A stretch of DNA of 64,000 nt from Sodiomyces alkalinus F11 (GCF_003711515.1 NW_021167079.1:2521755-2585754), one strand, 5' to 3'. Positions 37,683 to 51,387 are shown, numbered from the stretch's first letter. Made by a program: numbers and translations. The notes: generated by a model not told the origin, from the letters alone.

Positions 37683-38817
37683 ACTGAAAGGCGGGAGACG
37701 GCGATGATTTTGAATGTATGTCGGGTCGCAGAGGGGAAAAGAGGACGAGAGCGGATGTGAAAGATTGCGGTTGGTTGAAATGATTGGGAGGATGAGGGTT
37801 CGTCTGTCCACGAAGAACCGAGATTGGTTTCAAGTCGCTCAGATCATGTTGAAAGTGAAAATGTCTATGCAAGCTGCTTTCGGCTCACCTGAGCTCGTAC
37901 TTGGCCAGTGGATGCGAGGAGGATACAAAACGAGGAGCATCGACGATGTGCAGGTGCCCGTCAGTCAATGGAGGGCGGGAGAAGAGCGGATACAGCAAGC
38001 TGGGGTCGGCAGAATTCTAAGCCACTGCGCGGTCAGTGGATGGATGTACGTACCTTGTACCCTGATTTCAAGGTTACGCGCTTCGCTTATTAAGGTACGG
38101 AGCCTAAGGTATCCGGAGTGTAGAAGTTATCGGCGACGATACGCATACGCCCAGCATCGGATAAATTAATGGCCGGCGCGTGGGTTGGGAAACCCGCATA
38201 TCCGGACGACATTGTTTCCACTGTGTACCTGATATTTGAGAATGTGTGAGATCTGACGTCAATGGTCAGGACCTGGAACAAAAGTTCGACGAAAAATGAA
38301 GCCTTCAAACGCCGTCATCGTCACAGTTCAAGGGCTCATAATATAACCAAGCCTGAAGTAAATGAAGTAAATGATTGGGGAACGGCAGCGACAGGAGCCC
38401 TAGATACTTCTAAAGTGCATGATGTAAGGTATGGCTGAAAAGAGACTCGAAATATGAACTGGCGGGATATGGAAGAGAAACGCCCCTAACAGACAAGAAA
38501 AGTACAGACCACGACATTGTTGATACGCATACCATACCATCAAGGAGCCCCAAATAGACCTGCTGTGGTATCATTTCATGCCAACGTGTAGTTTTCTAAG
38601 AGCAGCTAAGCAGTACGTAACACCACCGAGCAACCAAGCACCAGGCTAGGTACTCGTGGCACCCGACAAAAAAAAACCCGAAGCCAAAAAAAAGGGGGGA
38701 ACGAAAAAAAAAAGCCCATCAAGATCGCGCATCTCTCGCCCACTGGTGCTTGATTCTTGTGGAAGTATGCATTCCACCATATCATTACCTCGAATGAATG
38801 CGCCGCAAATATGCGAC
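37683..38817. other. Intergenic
   Basis: Promoter of the ING gene and 3' flank of the prenyltransferase gene. A/G-homopolymer-rich DNA lies at about 38,668-38,712. No gene was recognised. Confidence 0.5.
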
Positions 38818-40049
38818 TTAGACTGCTTTCACCACCTTTCGGGTCCTCTTCTTTAAAGGACGTTCGTCTCTCTCTACCTGCTTCAAACGCCACTGCCATT
38901 CGAGGAGAACGGGAATCCAGTGGTGCAAATCGAATTCGGGCCACAAGCAGTCCAGGAAGAAGATGTGGGTATCCTGGTGACACTGCCACAGCATAAAATC
39001 ACTGAGGCGTTCGACGCCGCTTGTCCGCACAAATATATCCAGGGGAGGGTCGTCGGCCGTGTACATGTGACTATTGAGTGTCTCGGTCGTGATTGTCTCG
39101 GGGTTCTTGAGGAGTCTTCTTCCGTCAACCCCAGAGTGTATTTCGGGGGGCGAGGAGGGCGACCCAGGGGGGAGGGTAGTAGAGGACGATGTCGTTCCGT
39201 CATCAGCGTCGGACCGAGAGGACGGTGCCGGGGAAAAGTCGCGAGACTTAGTCGGAGTCTCGGCCCTGTCCTCTTTTTCGTCTAGTTGCTTCGATAGGAT
39301 CTTCTGGGTGATGCGTGAGACAGGAAACGCGGTGTACTTGGGTTCAGGCGGCGTCATGTAGTCCTCTACTGTGGACCGAATCGCGGTCGCCATCTCCTCT
39401 CGAGATGTATACGGGAAGCAGATGTTGAGAATGGCCCTAGGCTTGTCAGCGACGCTCTAGGCCGGAAGACTGGCGGTTAATGGATTGCTCACTTCTTGTT
39501 TCCCGTGGTCATATTCACGGCGCGGTCGACAACCTCGAGGACATCCTGCGGGAGTAGATCTCTCTGGCCGATGACACGGACAGCGGCTCCATATCGGTCC
39601 AGAAGATCCCCATGGTGCGTCAGTTGTTCCAATTTGACCTTGGCCAGTTGCATTAGGCCATCTACTTCATATTGAGGGCGGTTGAAGTTCTCGATGCTAA
39701 ACGCATAGACCGTGACGACCCGGACTCCCGACTTGTAGCAGATTTCGAGGACCTGGGCACAGGATTGATTTAGTCACCGGATTTTCGAACAGCATCATGG
39801 CTGGACCAAGTGTGGGGGGCCAGCACTCACTCGCGCAAGGGCTTCAAAGCCATGATGATGGCCTTCGATGGTCTCCATTCTCCTACCGCGCGCATACCGC
39901 CTATTTCCGTCCATCTCGAATGCCACATGTTGAGGTACAGGTCCCTGCTTCAGGGCGCCAATCAACAGCTCTCTAAGCTGACTGATTGCCCATTCTGCGG
40001 GAGGTGAGCTTAGCAGCCATTTGCCGATGGTGCCAACAATTTCGGACAT
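38818..40049 (-). CDS. Dehydrodolichyl diphosphate synthase (cis-prenyltransferase)
   Basis: The CDS is complement(join(38818..39436,39493..39752,39831..40049)), 365 aa. The catalytic P-loop HVAFEMDGNRRYAR (residues 41-54, with Asp47) is in exon 1. Exon 2 carries VVTVYAFSIENFNRP. Exon 3 carries NICFPYTSREEMATA and DIFVRTSGVERLSDFMLWQC, the RxSGxxRLS diphosphate-binding signature, then WPEFD. The enzyme elongates farnesyl diphosphate with isopentenyl diphosphate at the ER to make the dolichol chain for glycosylation. A Ser/Pro/Thr-rich insert of about 70 residues sits between the TREE region and the RTSG motif, which makes it longer than yeast Rer2. Introns are GT-AG with closing phases. Confidence 0.92.
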
Positions 40050-41017
40050 TATCGCCCGGGGAGAAGGAAGCTGGATGAAATAGAGGTCGGAGGATCGAGG
40101 GAAACTCTAAGGTGGTGGGCGTTCCAAAAAGAAAGATCTAATGCTTATCGCTCCGCCGAAAAACGAACGTCATAGGTAAACAAGTATACGGTTCGATTAA
40201 AATAAAAATAAACGAAGAAGATCCACTTAGATATTTAGCAGAAACCAAGCTAGAGAAGAACAGTTGGGGGGTACTTGGTAGAGTTGCCACGACCACCAAG
40301 AAGAAAGAGGAGCATGGCCTCAAGTGCGCATATGCCCAGAGCTTCGAATCAGCCATGTGGTGAACATCGGTGGCCGGATACGCGTCGGGACATTACGTAC
40401 TCCAACCCCAGCCGCCGCTTCCAAGGATTCCAAGTTTGTGGCTGTGTTGATTGAACATGTCGCTTCGTTGTAGGCCGGAAAGTGTCTTCAAAGTCTTGAA
40501 GCTAAGGTATGAGCAACCACTACGGTAAATACGTAAATATTCCGGCGCTTTCCACTTCAATGGAGCTCCGAAGTTAGCTATGCCCTTTTTTTTAAACCAT
40601 CTTTTTCTTTCTTACCTTGGCCCGAGATTGCAACTCAAGAGTGATATGATTGTGCATCGTGGCGGTTTAACAAGCTGTGGCACATAGAGCCACTAAGGAT
40701 TGATTACGTAAGCCATATCGGAAGCTATTGCATCATCCCGCCGGAGGCTTCGATCTCCCAGCTGGGTTTGACCACGGTGGCTCCATTGACTTGACGAATC
40801 GACGAGAACATAGGCGAAGGCCAGCGACCACCGCTTTTGAGTCGATCGCTGACGGTGTTGTACGAACTATTGGCAATCGAGCGACCTTTTCAGGCAAGAG
40901 CACAGAGGACATCCATCACTTAGACGTGTCTTAAGAAGCTGTCTAGGTCCAACGACTTCAATTTGCCGCCTTCCATGATACGATGTTAATGTCCGCACAA
41001 CCGTCCGCCCCGCCAAC
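40050..41017. promoter_or_regulatory. Divergent promoter region between prenyltransferase and Dsc2-like genes
   Basis: About 1 kb separates the two start codons. No gene was recognised; small frames at 40138-40356 and 40728-40934 have no family similarity. Confidence 0.45.
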
Positions 41018-41895
41018 ATGTCATTCGCGAATGCGCCGGTGACGCGTACGCTTGTCCTCGGGCTGGTGTCGTCCTCGACCTTGGCCAGTCTATTCGACGT
41101 AAAGCATTGCTTCTACATTCTCGTGGACACCCACTTCTGGCAGTACCGTCAGTTCTGGCGCACGCTAAGCTACCAGCTATGCTACACAAACTCAACCGAG
41201 GTGCTCTTTGCCTCCATGGCATTGTATAACATGAGGATTCTTGAGCAGATGTGGGGGCCAAGGAAATATGCCGTGAGTAACCCTGTGGACATCTGGTGGT
41301 CGCCGCATCGGCTCTGACTTGGCTGTTCGCGCAGTCGTTCGTTCTCGTCAGCTTCCTTCTGACGTCCTTGATCACGCCCACCTTACTGTCCCTCTTCCTA
41401 CGGCCTCTGACCATTGGGTTGTTCAATTACTTGCCGGCCGGGCCGACGCCCGTCATCTTCGCTATTCTTGCGCAGTACCATGCCATCGTCCCGCACATGT
41501 ACAGGTACCGCGTGGCGGCATCGCCAAGCCAGCAACCAAACGAGACATCACCCAGCCTCACCTTCTCCGACAAGTCGTACCGCTACGCTTTGGCTATTCA
41601 GCTAGCTCTGTTCCAGTGGCCCGGCTCCTTGCTCGGCGCGCTGGTGGGCTGGGTTGTGGGGTATGCATGGAGGAACGACTTGCTCCCTGAAGCCTTGATG
41701 CAGTGCAGGGTGCCGGGATGGGTTGTCGGAATTAGGACGCAGAGGAGGCGAGACGAGTTCGAAGGGCTGAGGAGAAGATTGGAGGGGGAGAACACAGGTG
41801 TCGCGTCCGGGTCACAAGTTCCCGTGGATGGAGGGGTCGCGACGCAACGGACTGTTCCTCAGGAGATGCGAGACCAACTCAGGGGTCTGATATAG
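41018..41895 (+). CDS. Dsc2-like rhomboid pseudoprotease of the Golgi Dsc E3 ligase
   Basis: The CDS is join(41018..41272,41335..41895), 271 aa. The N terminus NAPVTRTLVLGLV is followed by several hydrophobic segments and conserved stretches (FWRTLSYQLCYTNSTEVLFA, MWGPRKYASFVLVS, FNYLPAGPTPVIFAILAQYH, GWVVGYAWRNDLLP). This rhomboid/UBAC2-like membrane core lacks an evident catalytic Ser-His pair. The tail (EGLRRRLEGEN...) is short; an obvious UBA domain is not resolved by eye. In fungi Dsc2 is part of the Dsc complex that ubiquitinates membrane proteins and activates SREBP. The intron at AAATATGCC|GTGAGT joins in phase 0 to TCGTTC. Confidence 0.7.
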
Positions 41896-43117
41896 GACTG
41901 CGCGGGCGTTCTATATCTCTGCTAAAACACGGCTAGTCCAGAGTTGAGGGAGCAAAAAAAGTCTCTGCGGAGATAAAAGGCCATATTTTCTAGAAAGAGA
42001 TACGACATATACCACAATCAAAAGCTCCGAGAGTCACCCCAGATTCCGACGCCGCTGCACTGTCTTCTCCAGCACAGATAAATCGCAGGTAGTTGTACCT
42101 TGGTTATCAATATAATGGAAGGTTGATACAATATGCTTCACGCACTCTTCATTCGAGGAAGTGCGGTTGAATCAGGCTGGAAATATCTTCCTCGTCTGGA
42201 TCGCATCGATGCATAAACAGACAGTGGATTTCAAGCTGCGCGTCGAAAAGCGAGATTGCGAACTTTTGAAAGATTCGAGTAGTGAATTCTCACAAGTATC
42301 GAGTGCGACAGTTTTATATATTTATATATTTATATATCATCATGAAAGCAGCAAATCTTGATCTTCTCCCATCCAACTGTACCTAAGGTAGAAGAAGGCT
42401 GGCGAGGTCCTTACCTGGCACCTATCCCGCCCCAGCCACCCCAGCCATAAGTAAGGTACCTATCCACACCGACGAGCCACCAGATAGGGACTAGCGGCCT
42501 ACTGAATTGCCAATCGTCACCTCCCACATCATGCCGATCAGGTCCCCGTACAATGTATTCACCCCACCCTATAAGCGGGCTTTCAGGGGCACATGGGCCT
42601 ATTTTGGAAGTCATCAGGGGTACATAAGTTAAGGTATACATACGGGATTCATCAGGAAGAGAAAGACGCCCGCAACGGCGGGAAGATAATTAATTACCCA
42701 GTCAATTTTCCAGCCACCCCTGGTTCTACACGACATCTAGTGGGCTCCCAAGTTCTTTCAACGCTCCTCGCGATTATCAAACTCGTTTTCGTTCCTTTGA
42801 CTAGTTTTCGAATTATCGAATCTTGTGTCTTGGAGCGCGATACGGTCTTTGCCTCGCTGAGCAGCCTCCCTCCTCCTCCTCCTCCTCCTCCTCCTTCTCC
42901 TCCTCAGCCACCCTCTGTAAATCATAATTACTATCTATAGCAACCTCGGACAGTTCCTCGATCGACGACAGTTTCAAAGCGCAATCGACGTTTCAACCAC
43001 TCTTCCATCTACAAGTTTGAAAAACAGCAACGAGCATACACTTTATGCATTATTTCTCTTGACGGTGGATCCTGAATAATGTGGTAGGGCGACTGTTTTG
43101 GGGGGCCAGTCACAAGC
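41896..43117. other. Intergenic upstream of the Uds1-like gene
   Basis: 3' flank of the Dsc2-like gene and promoter/leader of the next. It contains a TTTATATA tandem (about 42,313-42,335) and a (TCC)n pyrimidine repeat at 42,868-42,905 that is probably leader or core promoter of the next gene. No gene was recognised. Confidence 0.5.
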
Positions 43118-46100
43118 ATGGATGGGTACTCTGCAATGAGGGACCCTGACGACTATGGGCCGGAAATCCCGTCGGCGCAGTCGCACGCCTCGAGTGGGAG
43201 GATGCCGACCGATGGATATACCAAGGAGATGGTGAAAGCTTTCCGAGGCGACGCGCAGGATGACCATTCAGTTCGTTACCCGTACCAAAGCTATTTGCTC
43301 TTTCAAACGTCCCAAGGCAGCTCACGTTAGTGCAGATGAACACAAATCGCCCTCGCGACTCCGCGCTCGTCGATCTCAATGACCCCATACAAGTCCATCT
43401 TCTCACCGAGACCGCTCTATCCGACAGCAAGACATACCAAATACTATCGCAGGAAGAGGTCGACGATCTCAAGAAGCAAAGCCAACTCTTGACCCAACGA
43501 ATCGAACAGACCCGCGCAAACTTGATCATCCAATCCAAATACCGCGATGCTGCCATTTCCGTTGCCAAGCTCTACGGGGCCCAGAGTCAGGAAGGGGGAA
43601 AGAGGCCGAGCTTTTCGGATCAGGACAGCGAATCGGCGCGCGAGGCGGAAATGGAGCGTCAGGAGAGCGAGAGGATATGCGAGGAGCTAACATCCGAGCT
43701 GTGGAATTTGGAGAAGCGTTTGATGGAGCCGCAGAGGAGGCTTCTCGAACACACCGCCGGTATTCTTCAGCTCACCCACAAGGCATCCAAGAAGGCGGCG
43801 TCGGCCGAAAAGAACGTCAGACTTCCGCCTAACCATGGCATACCCGGCAGCCCTGAGAGTCTATACACCTTCTCAAAAGACCGAAATAGCATGGAGGCCG
43901 CCGACGATGCGTATTTGGACGGCCAGCATGTTGGTGTTCGAGGGCTCGGTGGGAGCGGTCTCGCCACGAATCTGCCCAAGGAGTTGCCTATCGAACCTCC
44001 ACAACGGTCACCCATACGGGAGCAGACTACTCAGATACGAGATGAAAATGAGCGGCTCCGGGCCGAGAACGATCAACTTGCTGCCCAGGTTGAAATGCTG
44101 TCGACGGATCTTGATGGCCTTCGGGAAGTAGAATCAACGCGCCAACGGTGGATGGCTGAGGCCGAACAGCGAGTCGGGAGCCTCAGCGGGTCTCTTCGGG
44201 ATGCGCTCGTGAGGCTCGATCCGGAGAAGAAGGGCAACTGCCAGCCGCCACCGTCTGGACCACCCGATGCTGAGAGATCACCGGACCCCGGATCCGTTCT
44301 GGACAACCATTTGCACTACCTAGAGCAGGGACTTATGAGGGTCCAAGAAACCCATGAAACTCGGTCATCGGAACAGCTTCGAGACGCCGAGTCGGCCGCC
44401 GCCACCGCTTCTATTGCCCTGGCCCAAGCAGAGGCTCGCGTCGATACACTGAATGCCCAGCTAAGAGACCTCCTTGCCACCATCGATCCCAACTACCCGG
44501 ATCCTCCCGACTCTTCCAACGTCGAACTTGGTGCCCAGTTTGACTACGCAGAAAAGTCTCTACAGGTTGTGGAGGCGGAGCTGGCTCGCGCGGCTGAGAC
44601 GTCCGCGTCGGGCGCCCTCCAAAGACAAGATGTCGTCGACCAGACCGACGCTGTGCTTGTGGGACTTTGGGAAATCATTCAGAACGGATACGCAGATATT
44701 CAGCAGAGGAGGGAGCAGCGCCGCAGGATGCGACAGGAACAGGGCCTAGAACTCGACGAAGAAGACATGTCCGGAGACGACGACGTGGACGCCACCGAGC
44801 CGTACACCCTATCCTCCTTCTCGACGAGAGTGCAATGGCTGTACACCCAGGCAACGAAGCTGAAGGACCAGAAATCGGTCCTCAAGCGCCAGATCAAGCA
44901 ACAGCGCGAACTCAACAACAAGTCCGACTCGGCCAAGGACGCGGAGCTCCGAGCCAAAGATGACGAGGTGACCGAGGTCCGAACACTCCTCCACGAGTCC
45001 CAACAGGAAGTTAGGAGGGTGGAAGGCTTGCTGTCGGATGCTTTGAAGAACGCGGAAGACGCCAGCGCCAGGCTTGAGGCCAACCACTCCACCGTCTCCT
45101 GGGCGGAGGAGCAGCTTCAGGAACGCGACGCCAAGATAGAAGCGCTAGAGGCCGACGGCAAAGCGATCCAGTCCAGGATGGCGGCCATTACCGCGACCAT
45201 CCAGCAGATGGAGAGTAGTCTGGACAAGGCGGACGAGGACGTGGCCGCGCTCTCGACCAAGCTGGCCGAGGCCGAGGCGCGGGTGCGGGAACGCGACGCC
45301 AAGATAGAAACGCTGGAGGCCGAGGGCAACTCGATCCAATCCAGAATGGCGGCCATTACCGCGACCGTCCAGCAGATGGAAAGTGGTTTGGACAAGGCGG
45401 ACGAGGACGTGGCCGCACTCTCGACCAAGCTGGCCGAGGCGGAGAAGGCGGTCGAGGAGAAGCAGCAGGAGGCGGACGCCAAGGCCAAGCTGGTCAAGGA
45501 GCAGGAGGACGAAATCGAGAGGTTCCACATCATGATCGCCGAGCTCAAGACGGAGCTCACCATTGCGCAGGCCGAGCTGGAGGGCGCCTACGGCTCTCGC
45601 AAGGAGAGGGCCGTCGAAGCGGCGGCGCTGAAGAACTCGGCCGAGGTGGGCCAGTTCAAGGCCGAGGTGGAATCGTTGAAGGACGAGCTGGCGGCCACGC
45701 TCAAGGAGCTGGAGATCATCACGGCGGAGACGATCGGGGCGGAGCGCGAGAAGCTGGCGGTGGAGACGCGCCTCGACGACGCCCTGGCCGCCCGTGCGGC
45801 GCTCGAGCTCGAGGTCGCGGGCCTGAGGGACCGGATCGACGCGGAGGCTCGCACAGCCCACGACAAGATGGCCAAGCTGCAGGAAGAGCTCGATGCCGAG
45901 AGGCTGCGGGCCGTGCCGACAGCGGGTGGCTCGGCGGGTGCAAGGCCTGGTGCCGGCGCATCGATGCTGAGCGAGCAATTCAGGGCGACTATGAAGCGGG
46001 AACGGAAGAAGTTTCAGGAGGATCTTCGAGTAAGTCCCCCCGTCCTCCAATTTTTTTTTATCCCCCCCCCCCCTTTTTTTTCTTATGTCCTGGGCGAGGG

Positions 46101-46219
46101 AGACCGGATACTAACGACCGCTGCAGGAGGAACAAGCCAGGAGGCGGAGGCTGGAAGATGAGCTTCAGAAGCTGCGCAAGGCTGTCGGGCCTGGCAAGAG
46201 TCCCCTGAGCCCCAGGTAG
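43118..46219 (+). CDS. Uds1-like (up-regulated during septation) coiled-coil protein
   Basis: The proposed CDS is join(43118..43231,43336..46029,46127..46219), 966 aa. After the first intron the N-terminal conserved block reads NRPRDSALVDLNDPIQVHLL then ETALSDSKTYQILSQEEVDD, matching the Uds1 domain. The rest is long coiled coil with an acidic patch (DEEDMSGDDDVDATEPY), containing a 56-residue tandem repeat (listed separately). The last exon supplies EEQARRRRLEDELQKLRKAV and ends KSPLSPR. The 3' intron (CGA|GTAAGT to CTGCAG|GAG) is clear. The 5' intron is less sure (donor GTGAAA); translation could instead begin at ATG 43336. Fission yeast Uds1 is induced at septation; a cytoskeletal or septal role here is inference. 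Confidence 0.78.
45121..45456 (+). repeat. 168-bp coding tandem duplication in the Uds1-like gene
   Basis: Two adjacent 56-codon units start ERDAKIEALEADGKAIQSRM and ERDAKIETLEAEGNSIQSRM and end with VAALSTKLAEAE. They differ at six of the first 52 residues. The unit length is exactly eight heptads, so the coiled-coil register is kept. Confidence 0.9.
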
Positions 46220-49200
46220 CGCCTGGTGACAGGGGAGGTCTTCTTCTTGGTGGGTAGGTGGCAAAGTCACGACTTGGCCGAGGAGAATATTGTGCTATGT
46301 TATGTGATTTCTTTTTTTTCTTTTTTTCTTCTTTTTTTGGATATCCATGACCTTCGTGTCTTCGCTATATATCATTTCCCAGTCAAATTATTCAGAGGAG
46401 AAGGGAGGAGAGCTTCTTTTGCAATTTCTTCCTTGTCTTATATATGATAGCGGAGAGTGGTCCGGGCAGGTCGAAGCACCCAGTTGAGCTTTCTTGGCTG
46501 CTCGGTTACTGATATGATGGATAGAATGGATAGATGCCTGTATATGAGCGCCACGGCCCAGATATGAGGAAATAATCCGGTTCCTCCTGCCTAAGGGGGT
46601 CGAGGACACAGTACATTGTTCAATCAATTGCCATTCTAGTCGGCGCTTGGCCGGGGTCAGATATCATCATGGCGATGTCGTAAGTAGTAGATCGTACTCC
46701 CGTCAACATGTCATTCCACCAGCTATGTCAGTTCGCTACTCGGATGGCTCTGGTTAAAGGCCCCAGAGTCTAGATGATGCGTGCGGCGGGCTCCCTCCCC
46801 TCGCCACTTTCAGTTATCATTCTGTCTCAACGCCCTCGAGTGATACGTAGTTGACTGTCGTCTTGATCTTCGACCGTTCCTCTTGGTCGATGGCAAATTC
46901 AAGGGTCTTCGGCATCTCTCCGTACACTCGCCCATGGACCCCTGACATAGGGCCTCTGGATGCGTGAGGTGGAAACTGCAAATCATTCAACGTTCTGCCC
47001 ATCTCTCAGAACATCTCTCAGGACATCATCCTGATACATAGAGCTACTACTGCGGCATGATGTTCGTCTGGACTAGGGGTCTTACGAGTTGGTCCGACGA
47101 GCAGTTGTGAGACTAATGACGGCGTCTATGCTTAATTTCCCAGTCAGACGATAAGCATTTGGCGTTACTGTGTTAAAATCGGTATCGATATCATCTCAGA
47201 TCTCCTGCTAGCTACTGTACCCATGGTGCCGCAAATACACCCACTGTCTATCCCTGAAAACAGGTGTAATTCCAATAAACTCTTTCACAATGCATGGCTG
47301 AATTGCCACCATATCCTGACCCGCATATCCTAAGACCTAGCCAGCGTGTCTCTATGCAACAATGCTTTGAAAATTGGCCAGTATTCGTACGCGTAAAAGA
47401 TGAGCGACAGAGGGGCAAAACGAATGGAGGCAGAGGCGTTTCTTTTTTGTATACCAAATAGAAGCGACCAAAACAGCGTCTTTAGACGCATCCAACACAA
47501 CAGGATAGTACTAAGAAGGGGACTGCACAGGACTCTAAAAAAAGAAAAGGACAAAGACCTCTTGCTTCCTAAGGAGACCGGTCCGCCTATTCCTAAACTG
47601 CTAAACCAATCCTCTTACATTCTTGGTTCGTCAAGTAGCAAGGATCACGAGCCAGATGTCAGTGGTGTTCGGTGGGCCCACCACTAGCCAATCGTTATCT
47701 TATGCTGGCTGTGAGTCTCTGTCGAGAAGGGTCTAGTGCGTTCTAGAAGGATTCCTAATCCGGGACACACTTCCGGATTGGTCGGTGTATGAAAATGCGG
47801 ACTCTTGGCGATTTGATACATACAAAGTACGAAGTATTCGTAATTAAAGCCTGGATTTCAAAAGGGGTGGCAAGGCATGCAGCATAATAGTCAGGCGTTG
47901 CGCACTCTACTCCGTAGTACTAGTACCGCCTTTAATAAACGGTCCAGGCATTCAAAAAGATGGGGTTCCCCCGGGGGCTGGGGGTTTAATCGATACAATT
48001 GACCCATCTCTCAAACTGGAACTGGGCCACTCGACTCATATAAGATGACCATGTGTGGCTGGCAAATGCGAGTCCGCGGGGGGACGACACAATCACGACC
48101 GATTAATCGTGTTTGCTCGCGGCATATTTTATTTGTCCTGCAGATAATTACTGACCGAGCGGCCATGGACATGATAACGGATCATGGGGTTCCGAATGTC
48201 CCCAGGTTCGTACTCCATACTGGATACCGATATATATGCAAGCAAAGTGGCAGTTTCGACCCCAGCTCGAGTAGAGCCGTTCTGCCACCATCCGACATGC
48301 CTTTCCTATTCCGTTTACTCGTGGAGGGGGCAACTGCCTGAAGAGCCTAACCATCCCGTTTCTTGACTGACCGACCCCGATTAGCCAAGAGCGCAGAATC
48401 GACCGTGGGTCGCTAGCCCTTCTGCGACGTGTAATCGATGACCAAAGCGGGGATGAAGGAAGGCAAACTTCGAGGAGTCCAGTATTCCAAAAAACGGAAC
48501 ATCTGCTCCGGGGGATTTAAGCGGGCTCGCATGTTCGTCGGCGTCTTCGGCTCCGAACGGCTTCTCCATTCTCGTCCGAACATGACTGTCAAGCAATCCA
48601 AATAGATGATGGACCTAAAGCATTATTACCATACCTCAATTCACAGAACGATGCTCTATATGTATATATGTATGTGTGAGAAGGGGTTAGGTAAGAATTA
48701 GCAGAGTCGAGTGGCAAATGATCACTACACACAGCCTTTTACAGCAGACGTGGTTGAACTCTCGGCCAGATGCATTTGTCACGGCACGTCCATCTGGTGC
48801 ACCACAGCCCAGCTGTAATCGGAGAGCGAATATCTGTACAGACATCCGTATACCTAATACGGCGCTTTGATGGGGCTTAGGCGGCCATAGCGGACGGTGA
48901 TAGTTACACGGCAAGGCATGCCAAACTGCTTTATACCCGGAGTGTGCATCGGTAATCGAGTACGGCGCTGGCTTCGTTAGAATTTCCCAAAGAGGAAGGA
49001 AAGCAATGCGACGTGGAAAAGCCTGGACGACTCCTGCCCGGTTGGTGCATTTTACACGTACGAGTGCTTCGTTCGTAGTTGGTTGTCATCTTGCGGTGGT
49101 GGCTATTTGTACTCCGTAAGGAATAAAGTAATAAATACGCATGCATGCATGCACTTTGTGCGACTCCGGCAAGAGGCGACGCCTTGACCGCCATGGCCCC

Positions 49201-49759
49201 CAGAGCATGGACTCAGGTGACTGTATAGGAATCAAGAGGAGCATCGCCTTATTGAAGCGACCTGTCGAGGGTATATGCGCAGTCTACCATGGCTGTCTAA
49301 TGTAAGGTATATCAAGAAAGGGTGTCGGGTTAAAGGGGGGATGGGCTGTCGGCACCCGTCCATAAGCTCAGATTCGAGTGGTCGAAGAACGAGGCGGGGA
49401 GTTTCAACGGGTGGCTACAACGGATCAGTAATAAGGTGCGTATTTCGAGGAGAGATCGGTAATGGTACGAATATTAGCCCAATATTGAAGCAGGGCGTGG
49501 CGTTTGGTTGTTTGTGGTGTTTGCTTTGGGAGACCAGACGTTGGCCTGCCTGGGTTTCAAGATGTATTGGTACAGGTTTCCTGGGTTAGGTCAGTAAGGT
49601 ACACTACCTTAACAATGCGTGCACGCTGTACAGAGGTACGGCCTTTATTTTCCCTTTCCTTTTTTCTTCTTTCTTTTTGCTCCAAAGCCAAGACAAGGGG
49701 GTGAGCCGCGTGCCGGGGAACCCCAGTCTTGTAAGTACGTTGTACGTGTACCAACCGTT

Positions 49760-49785
49760 TACCTTAGGTACCTTAGGTACCTTAG
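49760..49785. repeat. Palindromic ACCTTAGGTA tandem
   Basis: Two and a half overlapping copies of the palindrome TACCTTAGGTA. Similar motifs recur at 33,855, 51,388, 51,490 and 61,213. Confidence 0.75.
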
Positions 49786-51387
49786 TTTCCCGAGTCAGAC
49801 TTGAAACGAGGACCTGGAATGCAACGACTCGAACACGAATCGCAATGCAAGAGGTACATCCATACGGTACACATACGAGTACGTTGTACGTTCTTCGCAC
49901 ATGCAAACCCAAACCACACTGGTGTCAAACCAAACAGACCAAACCAAATCCAATGCAGACGCTGCATGCATGCATACCGTCCTCGACAGGCGAGTTGGTG
50001 GAGACAAGGCGGGCATCGGCGTCTGGGTCAGTGGTGTCTACTGATTTCCCGGCGTGGCTATTCAGAACTACGGATACCTATGAGGTCGGTAGGTGCCGTA
50101 TTCAGCGAGGCGAAACTCGCCTTATTTAGCACCGGCTCTCACCGCTCACTACCTTACCTATTCGTATATTTCTCGGGATGTATGCTATCATGGGAAGGAA
50201 GCACGACCCCTGAGATCCACCGTGCTCGACTTCTTATAACTGTGCATGGACGGACATGTCCGATGCAATTTGATTTGGATACTTCACGAAGTATTTCGTA
50301 CGTACGGATACTTTCTCTTGAACCCCTATTACTCTCTCTTCACCTCCAACCACCATGGCTTTTCACCAAGTCCATAGGAGTTTACCATCCCCACTTCTCT
50401 CCTGGCCACGTCGATCTCTTCTGCTTAACAATCGAGGAGGCCTGCGAATAAGGCGCCAGGTAGTACTGGTCATCGACCATACGTGGGACTGTATCTGCGA
50501 GATAATTACAGAAAGCAATTATCGAACCATTCATTGTAATAATAAATGTGCGCCCTTGGCCACAACGATGGCGAAACGTGACCCAAGAAGACTCCAAGGG
50601 GGAAGGCTCGGCTCTTGGCCCAGAATGGTAGGTACCTCAGTATATATACATTTTGCTTCCACTTGTCCCCTGGGGACAGCTGAACTAACGTGGCTGAACC
50701 TGAGGTCCCGGAATTTGAACCCCTCCCCCACCCCCGATTCCCTCATTTTTTCTTCTTCTTTTTTTGTCCTTACTCGAATCCTGGTGCTATCGCTATTATA
50801 TTGACCATAATTGCAAAGAGACGCTGTCATTTTATGCTTCTATTCTTGCCATAGTCTGTAATTAAGAGATGGATATGCCGAAAGAGTGGTATAAGTATAT
50901 TTGGATGTTCCTTCGTATACCCTAACGGTGTCGGCCCTTTGCCTCTGCACCCCCCATATGATCCTCCTACCTGATATCTTCTTTCCCGTTGTGGATGCTG
51001 CCTATTTCCACCATGACTTCGTAGTGCTTTTGCCTTCCCAGGGACGCACGAACTTAAAGTAATACAACGTACACGGAACGAAGTAATTACAATAAGTGGA
51101 CCTTCCTGCGACGAGCAAGCCCCCTATCGGGTGTCACTACCCCGACTACGAGGTCCCTCGGTGTCAACTCTCCCGGCGATTTACACCCCCTAAAGATCAT
51201 CTGATAAAGCGGACTCATTTGGTGGCAACACACCGCCACGTTGCCAAGGGCTAAGAACAGCTGGCTATTGTCCAACGTCTCGCTCTGCTGGCTCCAGGCG
51301 TAGTGGTTGGGGTGGTCTCTGTAGCGGTCAGATACCGTCCCGTACGCAGCGCAGCATAGGGCCCGGTGTAAGTACCTACCTTATTTA

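Noticed and set aside
49677..50451. Overlapping 150- and 216-residue frames in the gene-poor interval
   Set aside because: They overlap in two frames, lack any recognisable motif and have no splice partners.
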